From Aeromonas rivuli (GTDB taxonomy: Bacteria > Pseudomonadota > Gammaproteobacteria > Enterobacterales > Aeromonadaceae), in contig NZ_CDBJ01000062.1 in the NCBI RefSeq assembly GCF_000820045.1, positions 1 through 64,000 of the forward strand: 64,000 nt of DNA, read 5' to 3'. This document shows, in pieces, positions 35,940 to 44,119 of the stretch. The stretch's first letter is position 1. Each line of letters opens with the position of its first letter. The notes under the pieces were generated by a model that had not been told where the DNA came from, did not search any database, and worked only from the letters and a program-made list of their open reading frames with translations. The position numbers and the translations under genes are program-made.

Positions 35940-35955
35940 CTGTAATTTTATACAG
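35940..35955 (-). promoter_or_regulatory. LexA (SOS) box upstream of the dinI-like gene
   Basis: CTGT-AATTTTAT-ACAG matches the LexA consensus CTGT-N8-ACAG perfectly, with TA and TG flanks. It lies 21 bp upstream of the DinI-family start, so induction by DNA damage is expected. Confidence 0.9.
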
Positions 35956-35993
35956 TGTTTTTGGTGTCTGTAAAGCGCACTCGACGAAAAATG

Positions 35994-36884
35994 TCAGGGA
36001 TGAGGATGACGGCCCTGCAGCCACCCATAGACCTCGCGCACCCCGGGCCGCTGGCTGTCGGGGCGAGCCAGCAAGGCATATTCATGATCCGTGCTGAGTA
36101 TGGGGGCAAAGGGGGCCACCAGCGCCCCTGTCTCCAACTCCTCTGCCACTATGGTGGGATCCCCAAGAGAGAGACCAAAGCCCTGCAGTGCAGCGTTCAT
36201 CGCCAGATCCAGGGTATCAAACAGCTGCCCTCCCTGAGGCAACCAGGGCGTGTCGACAAAGGCGGCGAACCAGTTCCGCCAATCCCGTCTGTCCGCACTG
36301 GCATGCAGTAACGGCAGGGCAAGCAGATCGGTGATGGGGCGTTCAAACAGCCGGTATTTGGCCGCAAAGGCAGGGGCACAGATAGGGGTCAACCGCTCTC
36401 GAAACAGCGGCTGGCTGTGAAGCAGCCGGGCCTGAGTGGGTTGATAGACGATGGCGAGATCGAACGGCTCGCGGGCAAAGTCGATGCCGTGACTGTGGCT
36501 GCCGCGTACCTCGACCGCCTCCCCCTCGAAATCTTGCAAGCGGCGCAGCAACCAGCGGCTGGCACAGGAGGGCACCTTGATACTGATCGCCTGTTGCCGT
36601 GGCAAGGTTTGCAGAGCGCCCAGCCCCTCCCCCATGCGGGCCAGCCCCTCGCTGACGAAGGGCAGCAGCCGTTCGGCGGCCGGCGTGAGACTCAGGCAGC
36701 GGGTACCACGCAGGAAGAGGAGATGACCAAGGCGCGCCTCCAGCTGGGCTATCTGCTTGCTCACGGCACCTTGACTCACGCACAGCTCATCGGCCGCCAG
36801 GGTGAAACTCAGGTGACGGGCTGCGCACTCGAATACTTGCAAACCATACAGGGGCAACTGACTACGGGGCAGAGTCGTTAACAT
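35994..36884 (-). CDS. LysR-family transcriptional regulator (GcvA-like)
   Basis: The 296-residue protein has an N-terminal helix-turn-helix (LPLYGLQVFECAARHLSFTLAADELCVSQGAVSKQI read in part, about 10-45) and a periplasmic-binding-type effector domain from about 90. LTPICAPAFAAKY and GQLFDTLDLAMNAALQGFGLSLG recall GcvA-type regulators. It is divergent from the aminotransferase-hydrolase pair and probably regulates it. ATG at 36884 has GGAGG upstream. Confidence 0.9.
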   Translation of the reverse strand: MLTTLPRSQLPLYGLQVFECAARHLSFTLAADELCVSQGAVSKQIAQLEARLGHLLFLRGTRCLSLTPAAERLLPFVSEGLARMGEGLGALQTLPRQQAISIKVPSCASRWLLRRLQDFEGEAVEVRGSHSHGIDFAREPFDLAIVYQPTQARLLHSQPLFRERLTPICAPAFAAKYRLFERPITDLLALPLLHASADRRDWRNWFAAFVDTPWLPQGGQLFDTLDLAMNAALQGFGLSLGDPTIVAEELETGALVAPFAPILSTDHEYALLARPDSQRPGVREVYGWLQGRHPHP

Positions 36885-36999
36885 ACAAGCCTCCATGCTT
36901 GAGAAAAACTCATGCGTACCATGCCGAATAATCCTTTGCCGGACAAGGGCCCAGAGGGCTAAAAGAGAGACATCTTTCACACATTCAGGTGACGGCACC

Positions 37000-38151
37000 A
37001 TGTCTTCTCCCCGCATCATCAGCAAATTGCCCCAGGTGGGTACCACCATCTTCAGCGTGATTGGGGATCTGGCCGCCCGCCATCCCAGCATCAATCTCTC
37101 TCAGGGGGCGCCGAGCTTCCCCTGTGACCCCGACTTGATCCGGGTCACCCACGAGGCGATGCTGGCCGGTGAAAACCAATATGCGCCCATGACGGGACTG
37201 CCCGAGTTGCGCGAACAACTGGCGGCCAAGATAGCGACCAGCTATGGCCACACCTATGATGTCGGCGAGGAGATCACCATCACCGCCAGCGCCAGCGAGG
37301 CCCTGTTCTGCGCCATCACGGCCCTGGTCCACCCCGGTGATGAAGTGATCATGTTCGAGCCGGCGTTTGACAGCTATCGCCCCATGATCCAGTTGCAGGG
37401 CGCCACCCCCGTGGTCATCGCCCTCAAGGCACCGGACTTCACTATTCCCTGGGATGAGGTGGCGGCCCGCATCAGCCCCCGCACCCGCATGATAGTGCTC
37501 AACACCCCCCATAACCCGACCGGCACCATCTGGCAGGCGGCGGATCAAGAGCGGCTCGCCCGCCTGGTGCGCGGCACCGACATCATCATTCTCTCCGACG
37601 AGGTCTATGAGCATGTGGTATTCGATGGCGCCCTGCACCAGAGCGTGATCCGTTACCCCGAGCTGATTGAGCGCTCCGTCGCCGTCTTCTCCTTTGGCAA
37701 GACCTTCCATGTCACCGGCTGGCGAGTGGGTTACTGCGTGGCGCCCCGTCCGCTGATGGAGGAGATCCGCAAGGTGCACCAGTTTGCCATGTTCGCAGCA
37801 GACACCCCCATGCAGTACGGCTTCGCCCATCTGTTGCAGCAACCGGCTCACTATCAAGGGCTGGCGGCCTTCTACCAGCAAAAACGGGATCTGCTGGTCT
37901 CGGCCCTGGCCGAGTCACGCTTTACCCTCTTGCCCTCGGCGGGCAGCTTCTTCATGCTGGCCAGCTACGAGCGGATAAGCGACGAAGCAGACAGCCTGTT
38001 CGTACAGCGGCTGATCCGCGATCACGGGGTCGCCACCATTCCGGTCTCGGCCTTCTATCACGACGGCACGGATCAGCGGGTCATTCGCCTCTCCTTCTCC
38101 AAGGATGACGACACCCTGCTGGCGGGCGCCGAGCGCCTGTGCGGCGTCTAG
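37000..38151 (+). CDS. PLP-dependent aminotransferase (methionine aminotransferase, YbdL-like)
   Basis: The 383-residue class I/II aminotransferase has NQYAPMTGLPELREQLA, the NTPHNPTGTIW active-site stretch, ILSDEVYEHVVFDG, and the PLP lysine in SFGKTFHVTGWRVGY. These match the kynurenine/glutamine/methionine aminotransferase group to which YbdL belongs; amino-donor preference is inferred. The start MSSPRIISKLPQVGTTIF at 37000 is family-typical. The downstream hydrolase starts 8 bp after its stop, suggesting the aminotransferase plus omega-amidase pairing known for this group. Confidence 0.88.
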   Translation: MSSPRIISKLPQVGTTIFSVIGDLAARHPSINLSQGAPSFPCDPDLIRVTHEAMLAGENQYAPMTGLPELREQLAAKIATSYGHTYDVGEEITITASASEALFCAITALVHPGDEVIMFEPAFDSYRPMIQLQGATPVVIALKAPDFTIPWDEVAARISPRTRMIVLNTPHNPTGTIWQAADQERLARLVRGTDIIILSDEVYEHVVFDGALHQSVIRYPELIERSVAVFSFGKTFHVTGWRVGYCVAPRPLMEEIRKVHQFAMFAADTPMQYGFAHLLQQPAHYQGLAAFYQQKRDLLVSALAESRFTLLPSAGSFFMLASYERISDEADSLFVQRLIRDHGVATIPVSAFYHDGTDQRVIRLSFSKDDDTLLAGAERLCGV

Positions 38152-38159
38152 GAGGCACC

Positions 38160-38975
38160 ATGGATTCAGTGCGCGTCGCCGTGTTGCAAATGGTGTCCGG
38201 GGATTGCCTCGCCACCAACCTGACCCAGGCAGAGGCCCTGTTGCGCCAGGCTGCGGCCGAGGGGGCCGAGTTTGCCCAGTTGCCGGAATATTTCTATCTG
38301 ATGCCCGGCGATGAGCAGGCCAGGGTTGCCCTTGCCGCCCCCGAGGAGCGCCACCCTCTGCTGGCCTGGGTGAAAGATCTGGCCCGGGAACTTCACATCT
38401 GGATCCTGGCAGGCACCCTGCCGCTGGCAAGCCAGGAACCTGGCAAGATGCACAACAGCAGCCTGCTCATCGACCCGCAAGGGGCGCTCGCCACTCGCTA
38501 TGACAAGCTGCACCTGTTTGGGTTTTCCACCGAGCAGGAACACTATGACGAAGCCACGACCATGAGCCCGGGCCAGACGGTGGTGAGCCACGCGCTGCCT
38601 TGGGGTCAGCTTCGCCTTGGGATCTGTTACGATTTGCGCTTCCCCGAGCTATTCCGGCTCGGGCCTGCGCCCGATTTCATCGCCCTGCCCGCCGCCTTCA
38701 CCCACACCACGGGACAGGCGCACTGGGAGCTGTTGCTGCGGGCTCGGGCGGTGGAAAACCTGGCCTTCGTGCTGGCATCGGCTCAGGGTGGAGATCACCC
38801 GGGCGGACGCCGCACCTTCGGCCACAGCATGATCATCGATCCCTGGGGCCGGATCCTGGCCCGGATCGAAGAGGGTCAGGGCATGGCCATCGCCACCCTG
38901 GATCTGGCCGCCCAGCGCACACTGCGTCGCCAGTTACCGGCCCTCCATCATCGCAAGATAAGCGTCGGCCCATAG
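38160..38975 (+). CDS. Carbon-nitrogen hydrolase (Nit1/omega-amidase type)
   Basis: The 271-residue nitrilase-superfamily enzyme has the Glu-Lys-Cys triad in AQLPEYFYL, ATRYDKLHLFGF and LGICYDLRFPELF. The YDKLHLF and CYDLRFPE motifs point to the Nit1 group (deaminated glutathione amidase) or omega-amidases. Next to a glutamine/methionine-type aminotransferase it would hydrolyse the 2-oxoacid amide by-product; this is inference. TAGGAGG precedes the ATG, just after the aminotransferase stop. Confidence 0.88.
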   Translation: MDSVRVAVLQMVSGDCLATNLTQAEALLRQAAAEGAEFAQLPEYFYLMPGDEQARVALAAPEERHPLLAWVKDLARELHIWILAGTLPLASQEPGKMHNSSLLIDPQGALATRYDKLHLFGFSTEQEHYDEATTMSPGQTVVSHALPWGQLRLGICYDLRFPELFRLGPAPDFIALPAAFTHTTGQAHWELLLRARAVENLAFVLASAQGGDHPGGRRTFGHSMIIDPWGRILARIEEGQGMAIATLDLAAQRTLRRQLPALHHRKISVGP

Positions 38976-39036
38976 AAGCCGACCCCTGTTCACTACTCAC
39001 GACTATGCGCATGACGCCACACTCAAGGGATTGACC

Positions 39037-39807
39037 ATGAAACTCAACGCAATAATGATGCTGATCGCGCTGGCCGCCACAGGCCAGGCCGCCGCCAAAC
39101 CCCTGGTGATCGCCACCGATGCCACCTATCCCCCTTTCGAAATGGTCGACAGCAGCGGCAAGGTTGGCGGCTTCGAAGTCGAATTGGCCCACGCCCTGTG
39201 CGCGGCCATGAAGGCCGAGTGCGAGGTGATTAACCAACCCTGGGATGCCCTGCTGCCGGGCCTGCAGGTACGTAAATACGACGCCATCATGTCCTCCATG
39301 AACATCACCGATGAGCGCCGTCAGAAGGTCGACTTCAGCAAGGTCTACTACATGATGCAAAACCGCTTCGTGGGGCGCAGCGACAAAGCTGCCGACTTCA
39401 GCGAGGATCCGGCCCACTTCAAGGGCAAGGTGATCGCCGTACAGGAAGGCACCCCGCAGGATAACTTCATCACCGCCCGCTACGGCGACGTGGCCAGCAT
39501 CAAACGCTACGTCAATGCCCAGTCTCCCATGCTGGATCTGCAATCTGGCCGCGCCGACTACACCTTCGGCAACATGGTGCAACTCAAGGTCGGCTTCCTC
39601 GACAAGGAGATGGGCAAGCAGTTTGAATTCGTGGGTCCCCAGTTCAATGGCACTCAGGACAAGATCCTGGGTGAAGGGGTGGCGGTGGCGCTGCGCAAAA
39701 ACAACGACAAGCTCAAGGGGGAATTTGATGCCGCCATCGATAGCGTCAAGGCCGATGGCACCTTCGACAAGCTGCTCCAGAAGTATCAGCTCGAAAATCT
39801 GCTCTGA
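39037..39807 (+). CDS. Orphan ABC-type amino-acid-binding protein
   Basis: The 256-residue precursor has a signal peptide (about 1-19, cleaved after QAAA) and the family 3 solute-binding fold: KPLVIATDATYPPFEMVDSSGKVGGFEVELAHAL, PGLQVRKYDAIMSSMNITDERRQKVDFSKVY (both read in part) and VQEGTPQDNF. It resembles lysine/arginine/ornithine-binding proteins. No permease or ATPase gene is adjacent, so it must share a transporter encoded elsewhere or act in sensing. ATG at 39037 with AAGGGA upstream. Confidence 0.88.
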   Translation: MKLNAIMMLIALAATGQAAAKPLVIATDATYPPFEMVDSSGKVGGFEVELAHALCAAMKAECEVINQPWDALLPGLQVRKYDAIMSSMNITDERRQKVDFSKVYYMMQNRFVGRSDKAADFSEDPAHFKGKVIAVQEGTPQDNFITARYGDVASIKRYVNAQSPMLDLQSGRADYTFGNMVQLKVGFLDKEMGKQFEFVGPQFNGTQDKILGEGVAVALRKNNDKLKGEFDAAIDSVKADGTFDKLLQKYQLENLL

Positions 39808-39835
39808 TGGCAGACTGCGGCTGCCCACGAAGAGA

Positions 39836-39862
39836 TAAAAAGGGCGACCCTGGGTCGCCCTT
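39836..39862. terminator. Bidirectional terminator between the binding-protein gene and ykgO
   Basis: AGGGCGACCC / GGGTCGCCCT stem. On the minus strand it is followed by UUUUU, ending the ribosomal protein pair. Confidence 0.8.
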
Positions 39863-39891
39863 CAGATTGAAGGCAGGCCAGCGGCCTCCCT

Positions 39892-40017
39892 TCATCCCTG
39901 CCGCGCCTTGAAGCGCGGATTGCTCTTGCAGAGCACGAACAACTTGCCACGGCGGCGCACAACCTGACAGTCCGGGTGACGCGTCTTGGCCGATTTGAGG
40001 GATGCGAGAACCTTCAT
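39892..40017 (-). CDS. ykgO: Zinc-independent 50S ribosomal protein L36 (RpmJ2/YkgO)
   Basis: The frame encodes 41 residues starting [20 protein letters not shown] and ending NPRFKARQG. It lacks the four-ligand zinc ribbon of the primary L36 (only two Cys remain), so it is the C-minus paralogue that replaces L36 under zinc starvation. Its ATG overlaps the stop of rpmE2, giving one operon under the Zur-type box upstream. Confidence 0.93.
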   Translation of the reverse strand: MKVLASLKSAKTRHPDCQVVRRRGKLFVLCKSNPRFKARQG

Positions 40018-40283
40018 GCCGCCCCCTGCTTGCCGAGGAAAGCACCAAAACGCTGACCGAAGCGAGCAACTTGCCCCTCGGTGCCCACCTGCTTCTGCTT
40101 GCCGGTGTAGAACGGATGGGACGCGCTGGACACATCCAGCGTCAGATAAGGGTACGCCTGACCATCCTGCTCCCAGACCTGGGTGCGATCCGTCTTCAGG
40201 GTGGAGCCCACCAGGAAATAGGTGTTGGCCGTCACGTCGTGAAATAGCACCTTGCGGTACTCGGGATGCATATTGGGTTTCAT
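40014..40283 (-). CDS. rpmE2: 50S ribosomal protein L31 type B (RpmE2/YkgM)
   Basis: The 89-residue protein starts [23 protein letters not shown] and lacks the CxxC zinc motif of L31 type A. This paralogue replaces zinc-binding L31 when zinc is short, releasing zinc from ribosomes. GAGG lies 8 bases before the ATG. The upstream open frame (11 more codons) runs through the Zur box and is not coding. Operon with ykgO. Confidence 0.95.
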   Translation of the reverse strand: MKPNMHPEYRKVLFHDVTANTYFLVGSTLKTDRTQVWEQDGQAYPYLTLDVSSASHPFYTGKQKQVGTEGQVARFGQRFGAFLGKQGAA

Positions 40284-40297
40284 AATCGCCTCAACTG

Positions 40298-40318
40298 TTA
40301 TGTTATAACGAAACATAA
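40298..40318 (-). promoter_or_regulatory. Zur box upstream of rpmE2-ykgO
   Basis: The palindrome has the form ATGTT-N7-AACAT, extended by TT and AA, the same geometry as the known gammaproteobacterial Zur site. It lies 15 bp upstream of rpmE2, so derepression under zinc limitation is expected. Confidence 0.75.
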
Positions 40319-40433
40319 ACTACCCCAATCAAGAACAGTTATCAATAGCCATCAAGCATTTTGCACCAGCAAACCATCGGGGAGCCGTCAAGCCGGACCG
40401 CCCCGAGCTATTTCGACAGATCATGCAGAATCC

Positions 40434-40496
40434 AGAAAAGAGAAAAGAGAAAAGAGAAAAGAGAAAAGAGAAAAGAGAAAAGAGAAAAGAGAAAAG
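40434..40496. repeat. Heptanucleotide microsatellite, 9 copies of AGAAAAG
   Basis: Nine perfect head-to-tail copies of the 7-mer AGAAAAG occupy 63 bp of otherwise non-coding DNA between the rpmE2 promoter and the tRNA operon terminator. All-purine on the plus strand. I find no convincing reading frame that it would switch. Confidence 0.95.
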
Positions 40497-40660
40497 AATA
40501 ACGAACGCAGCATGCCCATCGGCCACGAGAACTGGCAAACCGCAGCGAAGAGGATGAAGGGATAGATTCCCGTGATGACAACGGGAGCGATGGCGAGTCG
40601 GTCTGGAGCCGACACTGCCATCCTCGCCTATCAGCTGGCCACGCGCTGGCAGCCGAATGC

Positions 40661-40689
40661 AAAAAGGCCCGTCAGTGACGGGCCTTTTT
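40661..40689 (-). terminator. Terminator of the tRNA operon
   Basis: AAAAAGGCCCGTCA / TGACGGGCCTTTTT with a one-base apparent centre, 53 bp past the last tRNA; strong in both directions. Confidence 0.85.
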
Positions 40690-40741
40690 GTCTTGGACAG
40701 GGAAACGAAAGCCCTGACCCAATCGATTCTTCGATCAATGA

Positions 40742-40825
40742 TGGTGCGGAAGGAGAGACTCGAACTCTCACGCCTAGGGCGCCAGAACCTAAATCTGGTG
40801 CGTCTACCAATTTCGCCACTTCCGC
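40742..40825 (-). tRNA. tRNA-Leu (TAG anticodon)
   Basis: On the minus strand the gene starts GCGGAAGTGGCGAAATTGG and ends with CTCTCCTTCCGCA plus an encoded CCA. The anticodon stem-loop reads CAGATTTAGGTTCTG with anticodon TAG. A long variable arm is present, as expected for a type II leucine tRNA. Fourth and last gene of the tRNA operon. Confidence 0.95.
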
Positions 40826-40887
40826 AAAGCTGACTTTGTACTGCTCGCACCCTGCTAAACGCGGAAGATACCAACAGACAACAATAA

Positions 40888-40964
40888 TGGGGTGGCTGAT
40901 GGGGCTCGAACCCACGACAACCGGAATCACAATCCGGGACTCTACCAACTGAGCTACAGCCACC
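40888..40964 (-). tRNA. tRNA-His (GTG anticodon)
   Basis: The minus-strand sequence includes the extra 5' G of histidine tRNAs (GGTGGCTGTAGCTCAG), the anticodon loop GATTGTGATTC with anticodon GTG, and an encoded CCA. Third gene of the operon. Confidence 0.95.
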
Positions 40965-40999
40965 ACTGAAAACATCTGACCATGCTTGCCGCAGCAAGA

Positions 41000-41076
<77 letters not shown>

Positions 41077-41145
41077 ATTTTGCTCAACTACCCTCTATGT
41101 GTCAGCACCATGGATTGGGCATACATAAAGCATTGTCGATAAAAA

Positions 41146-41222
<77 letters not shown>

Positions 41223-41287
41223 AGATACTTCACTTAACTTGCAGCCAACAGCTTATCTGCGATAAGGCTGATGGGCAACGGGCGGGC

Positions 41288-41317
41288 ATCATACCCAAGC
41301 GCTCGAGCCAGCGTCAA
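41288..41317 (-). promoter_or_regulatory. Promoter of the tRNA operon
   Basis: On the minus strand TTGACG and TATGAT are separated by 18 bp and followed by a GC-rich discriminator (GCCCGCCCG), the pattern of a stringently controlled stable-RNA promoter. Confidence 0.7.
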
Positions 41318-41437
41318 CGAATTTTTCCATCAATAAATTCAAGTGTCTACTTCTTGCCCGCCCGCATCGCGCCGCTAACATCCCGGATAAAAAAATGCGA
41401 CAATGCGCACAGTTGAACCCATGGTGAGTGAAGAACG

Positions 41438-42292
41438 ATGTCTGCCAAAATCATTGACGGAAAACAGGTTGCGCAAACGATTCGCAATCAGGTAGCAACC
41501 GAAGTCCAGCAGCGGCTCGCCGCCGGACAGCGTGCCCCCGGGCTCGCTGTGATACTGATAGGGGCCGATCCCGCCTCCCAGGTCTATGTCGGCAGCAAGC
41601 GCCGCGCCTGTGAGGAAGTAGGATTCATTTCCCGCTCCTACGATCTCAGTGCCGAGGCGAGTCAGGACGAGCTGCTAACCCTGATTGACCAGTTGAACCA
41701 GGACCCCGAGGTCGATGGCATCCTGGTACAGCTGCCGCTGCCCGCCCACTTCGACACCACCCAGGTGCTGGAGCGGATCCGTCCCGACAAAGACGTCGAT
41801 GGTTTCCACCCCTATAACGTCGGCCGACTGGCACAGCGCATTCCCGCCCTGCGCCCCTGCACACCCAAGGGCATCATGACGCTGATCGAAGCCACCGGCG
41901 TCAAGACCCATGGTCTGCACGCCGTGGTGGTGGGGGCATCCAATATCGTCGGTCGCCCCATGACCCTCGAGCTGCTGCTGGCCGGTTGCACCACCACGAC
42001 CTGCCACCGTTTCACCCAGGATCTTGAGACCCAGGTTCGCCGCGCCGATCTGCTGGTCGTCGCCGTCGGCAAACCGAACTTCATCCCGGGCGAGTGGGTG
42101 AAGCCTGGCGCCCTGGTGATCGATGTGGGCATCAATCGCCTCGCCGACGGCAGCCTGGTGGGTGACGTCGAGTTCGCCACCGCCCGCAGCCATGCCGCCT
42201 TTATCACCCCGGTTCCGGGCGGCGTCGGTCCCATGACGGTGGCCAGTCTGATGGAGAACACCCTGATAGCCTGCCGTGACTACCACAGCTAA
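41438..42292 (+). CDS. folD: Bifunctional methylenetetrahydrofolate dehydrogenase/cyclohydrolase FolD
   Basis: The 284-residue enzyme interconverts 5,10-methylene-, methenyl- and 10-formyl-tetrahydrofolate with NADP. Signatures are [14 protein letters not shown] with the catalytic Lys, [29 protein letters not shown] and the dinucleotide loop [13 protein letters not shown], then [19 protein letters not shown] near the C-terminus. Length is standard. Monocistronic, with a terminator 20 bp after the stop. Confidence 0.97.
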   Translation: MSAKIIDGKQVAQTIRNQVATEVQQRLAAGQRAPGLAVILIGADPASQVYVGSKRRACEEVGFISRSYDLSAEASQDELLTLIDQLNQDPEVDGILVQLPLPAHFDTTQVLERIRPDKDVDGFHPYNVGRLAQRIPALRPCTPKGIMTLIEATGVKTHGLHAVVVGASNIVGRPMTLELLLAGCTTTTCHRFTQDLETQVRRADLLVVAVGKPNFIPGEWVKPGALVIDVGINRLADGSLVGDVEFATARSHAAFITPVPGGVGPMTVASLMENTLIACRDYHS

Positions 42293-42312
42293 GCACCCAG
42301 GCTCTGAATAAC

Positions 42313-42343
42313 AGAAGGCAGGCCCAGGCCTGCCTTCTCTCTT
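42313..42343 (+). terminator. Terminator of folD
   Basis: AGAAGGCAGGCC-CA-GGCCTGCCTTCT followed by CTCTTT. Confidence 0.8.
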
Positions 42344-42391
42344 TGCACATCTTGCACATCCCTCGCCCGCCAACCGCTCAGCCTCACTGCG

Positions 42392-43294
42392 TCACTTTCT
42401 TCGATGCACCTCGGCGCTGCGTCCGAAATGATCCTGTAACGCCGCCAGCACCCGCCGCACCTTGTGAGACACCTCTCGTTCAGGCGTGATGGCATGCAAC
42501 GCCATGGTCGCCATCCGGTGATCGGGAAGCACCTCCTGCAGGCGTCCTTGCGCCAGATCGTCAACCACCTCGGTCTCGGGCAACAGGGCAATGCCCTGCC
42601 CCGCCAGGGCGAACTGGCGCAGGGGCAGCACGTTGTTGCACTGCACCCTGGGAGCGAACCGCAGCGGCTGCGGCACCCCCTGTTCATCCGGCAGGGTCAA
42701 ACCAGCCCCGGGCAGATCGGTCAATAGCCAGTCATGACTCGTCAACTCCGCGAGGCGAGTCGGCACCCCACGCCGGGCCAGGTAGGCCGGTGATGCACAC
42801 AGCAGCATGCGCGTCTCGCCGAGGCGACGGGCCACCAGACTCGAATCGGCCAGGGTACCGACTCGCAGTGCCACATCGATGCGCTCTTTGAGCAGATCAC
42901 GCTTCTCGTCATCGGCGATGATGATGAGGCGCAAACCGGGATGCGCCTGCAACAGGGGGGAGAGCGCCTGGGCCAGGGGCAGACCCGCCATGCCCACGGG
43001 GGCCGTTATCCTCACCTCCCCCATCAGGCTGTCGCGCACCTCCCCAAGCCGCAGTTCGGTCTGAGCCAGGGTCTGGCGCAGGGACTGACAACCCTGCCAC
43101 ACCACCTCTCCCGCCTCGGTCAGATCGAGACGGCGCGTGGATCTGTGCAACAGGGTGAGGCCAAGCAGGGTCTCGAGCTGGCTGATATGCTGGCTGACCG
43201 CCGAGGGCGTCATGCCCAGGGCCTTGGCTGCCTCCGTCATGGTCCCCGCCTCCACCACGGCGGCGAAGATGGCATAGCGTTTAAGCTGCTCCAT
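42392..43294 (-). CDS. LysR-family transcriptional regulator
   Basis: The 300-residue protein has the LysR helix-turn-helix (FAAVVEAGTMTEAAKALGMTPSAVSQHISQLE read in part, about 10-42) and an effector domain (ALSPLLQAHPGLRLIIIADDEKRDLLKERID-type segments). It belongs to the AaeR/DsdC-like group of short-effector regulators in general look, but no ligand can be named. It is divergent from the NAD(P)-binding oxidoreductase gene at 43396, its likely target. Confidence 0.88.
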   Translation of the reverse strand: MEQLKRYAIFAAVVEAGTMTEAAKALGMTPSAVSQHISQLETLLGLTLLHRSTRRLDLTEAGEVVWQGCQSLRQTLAQTELRLGEVRDSLMGEVRITAPVGMAGLPLAQALSPLLQAHPGLRLIIIADDEKRDLLKERIDVALRVGTLADSSLVARRLGETRMLLCASPAYLARRGVPTRLAELTSHDWLLTDLPGAGLTLPDEQGVPQPLRFAPRVQCNNVLPLRQFALAGQGIALLPETEVVDDLAQGRLQEVLPDHRMATMALHAITPEREVSHKVRRVLAALQDHFGRSAEVHRRK

Positions 43295-43395
43295 TGTTAA
43301 GCCCTGCTTATGAGTGAGTGAATATTTTACCAGATTATTAAATCACACCGGGAGGCGTAGGCTAGCCCTATCTTAATAGCGCAGGAGAGTTTCCC

Positions 43396-44034
43396 ATGAA
43401 GATTGCCCTGATAGGCGCCACTGGTTTTGTCGGCCGTGCCATCCTCGAGCAAGCCATTGCCCGTGGTCACAGCGTCACAGCCATCGTCCGTGACACCAGC
43501 AAGATTGCTCCCCATCCGCAGATCCAGGTGATGGGGGTGGATGCGCAGGATCCCCAGGCATTGGCGTTGGCGATCGCAGGCCACGATCGGGTGATCAGCG
43601 CCTATAACCCGGGCTGGGCCACCCCGGACATCTATGAACAATACCTCACAGGGGCCGCCGCCATCGTGCAGGCGACCAAGGCGGTAACAGGCTGGCTGCT
43701 GGTGGTCGGCGGTGCCGGCAGTCTGGAAGTGGCCCCCGGGGTACCGCTGGTCGATACCCCCGAGTTTCCGGCCGAATGGCGCCAGGGGGCCCTGGCGGCT
43801 CGCGATGGGCTCGTCGCACTGCGCAGCGAGTCTGAGCTCGACTGGCGCTTCGTCTCCCCGGCCGTCATGCTGGTGCCGGGGGAGCGCACTGGTCAATATC
43901 GGTTGGGGAGCGATCAGGTGTTGTTCCTGGAGGATAAACCGGCCGAGATCTCTGTCGGCGATCTGGCCGATGCCATCCTCAATGAGGCCGAGCACCCAGT
44001 CCACCTGCGCCAGCGCTTCACCCTGGGCTACTGA
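43396..44034 (+). CDS. NAD(P)H-binding oxidoreductase (atypical SDR)
   Basis: The 212-residue protein begins MKIALIGATGFVGRAILEQA, a GxxGxxG dinucleotide-binding loop, and continues with VDAQDPQALALAIAGHDRVISAYNPG and VVGGAGSLEV. This fits the NAD(P)-binding group related to YwnB and NmrA-like proteins. No catalytic Tyr-Lys pair is evident, so it may be a redox sensor or epimerase-like enzyme. GGAGAG lies before the ATG. Divergent from a LysR gene. Confidence 0.85.
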   Translation: MKIALIGATGFVGRAILEQAIARGHSVTAIVRDTSKIAPHPQIQVMGVDAQDPQALALAIAGHDRVISAYNPGWATPDIYEQYLTGAAAIVQATKAVTGWLLVVGGAGSLEVAPGVPLVDTPEFPAEWRQGALAARDGLVALRSESELDWRFVSPAVMLVPGERTGQYRLGSDQVLFLEDKPAEISVGDLADAILNEAEHPVHLRQRFTLGY

Positions 44035-44065
44035 ACCCGCCCATGGAGCGCGATATGCGCTCAAT

Positions 44066-44102
44066 AAAAGAGTAGGGAGGCCATGGCCTCCCTACTCTTT
44101 TT
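44066..44102. terminator. Bidirectional terminator after the oxidoreductase gene
   Basis: A 36-bp perfect palindrome centred on CCATGG, with AAAAG and CTTTT ends, between convergent genes. Confidence 0.85.
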
Positions 44103-44119
44103 CCATCAGACAAGCTGGC

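Noticed and set aside
40266..40565. Lys-Arg-Glu repeat protein encoded across the microsatellite
   Set aside because: The frame begins inside rpmE2 on the other strand, crosses the Zur box and has no ribosome binding site; the repeat is better seen as non-coding.
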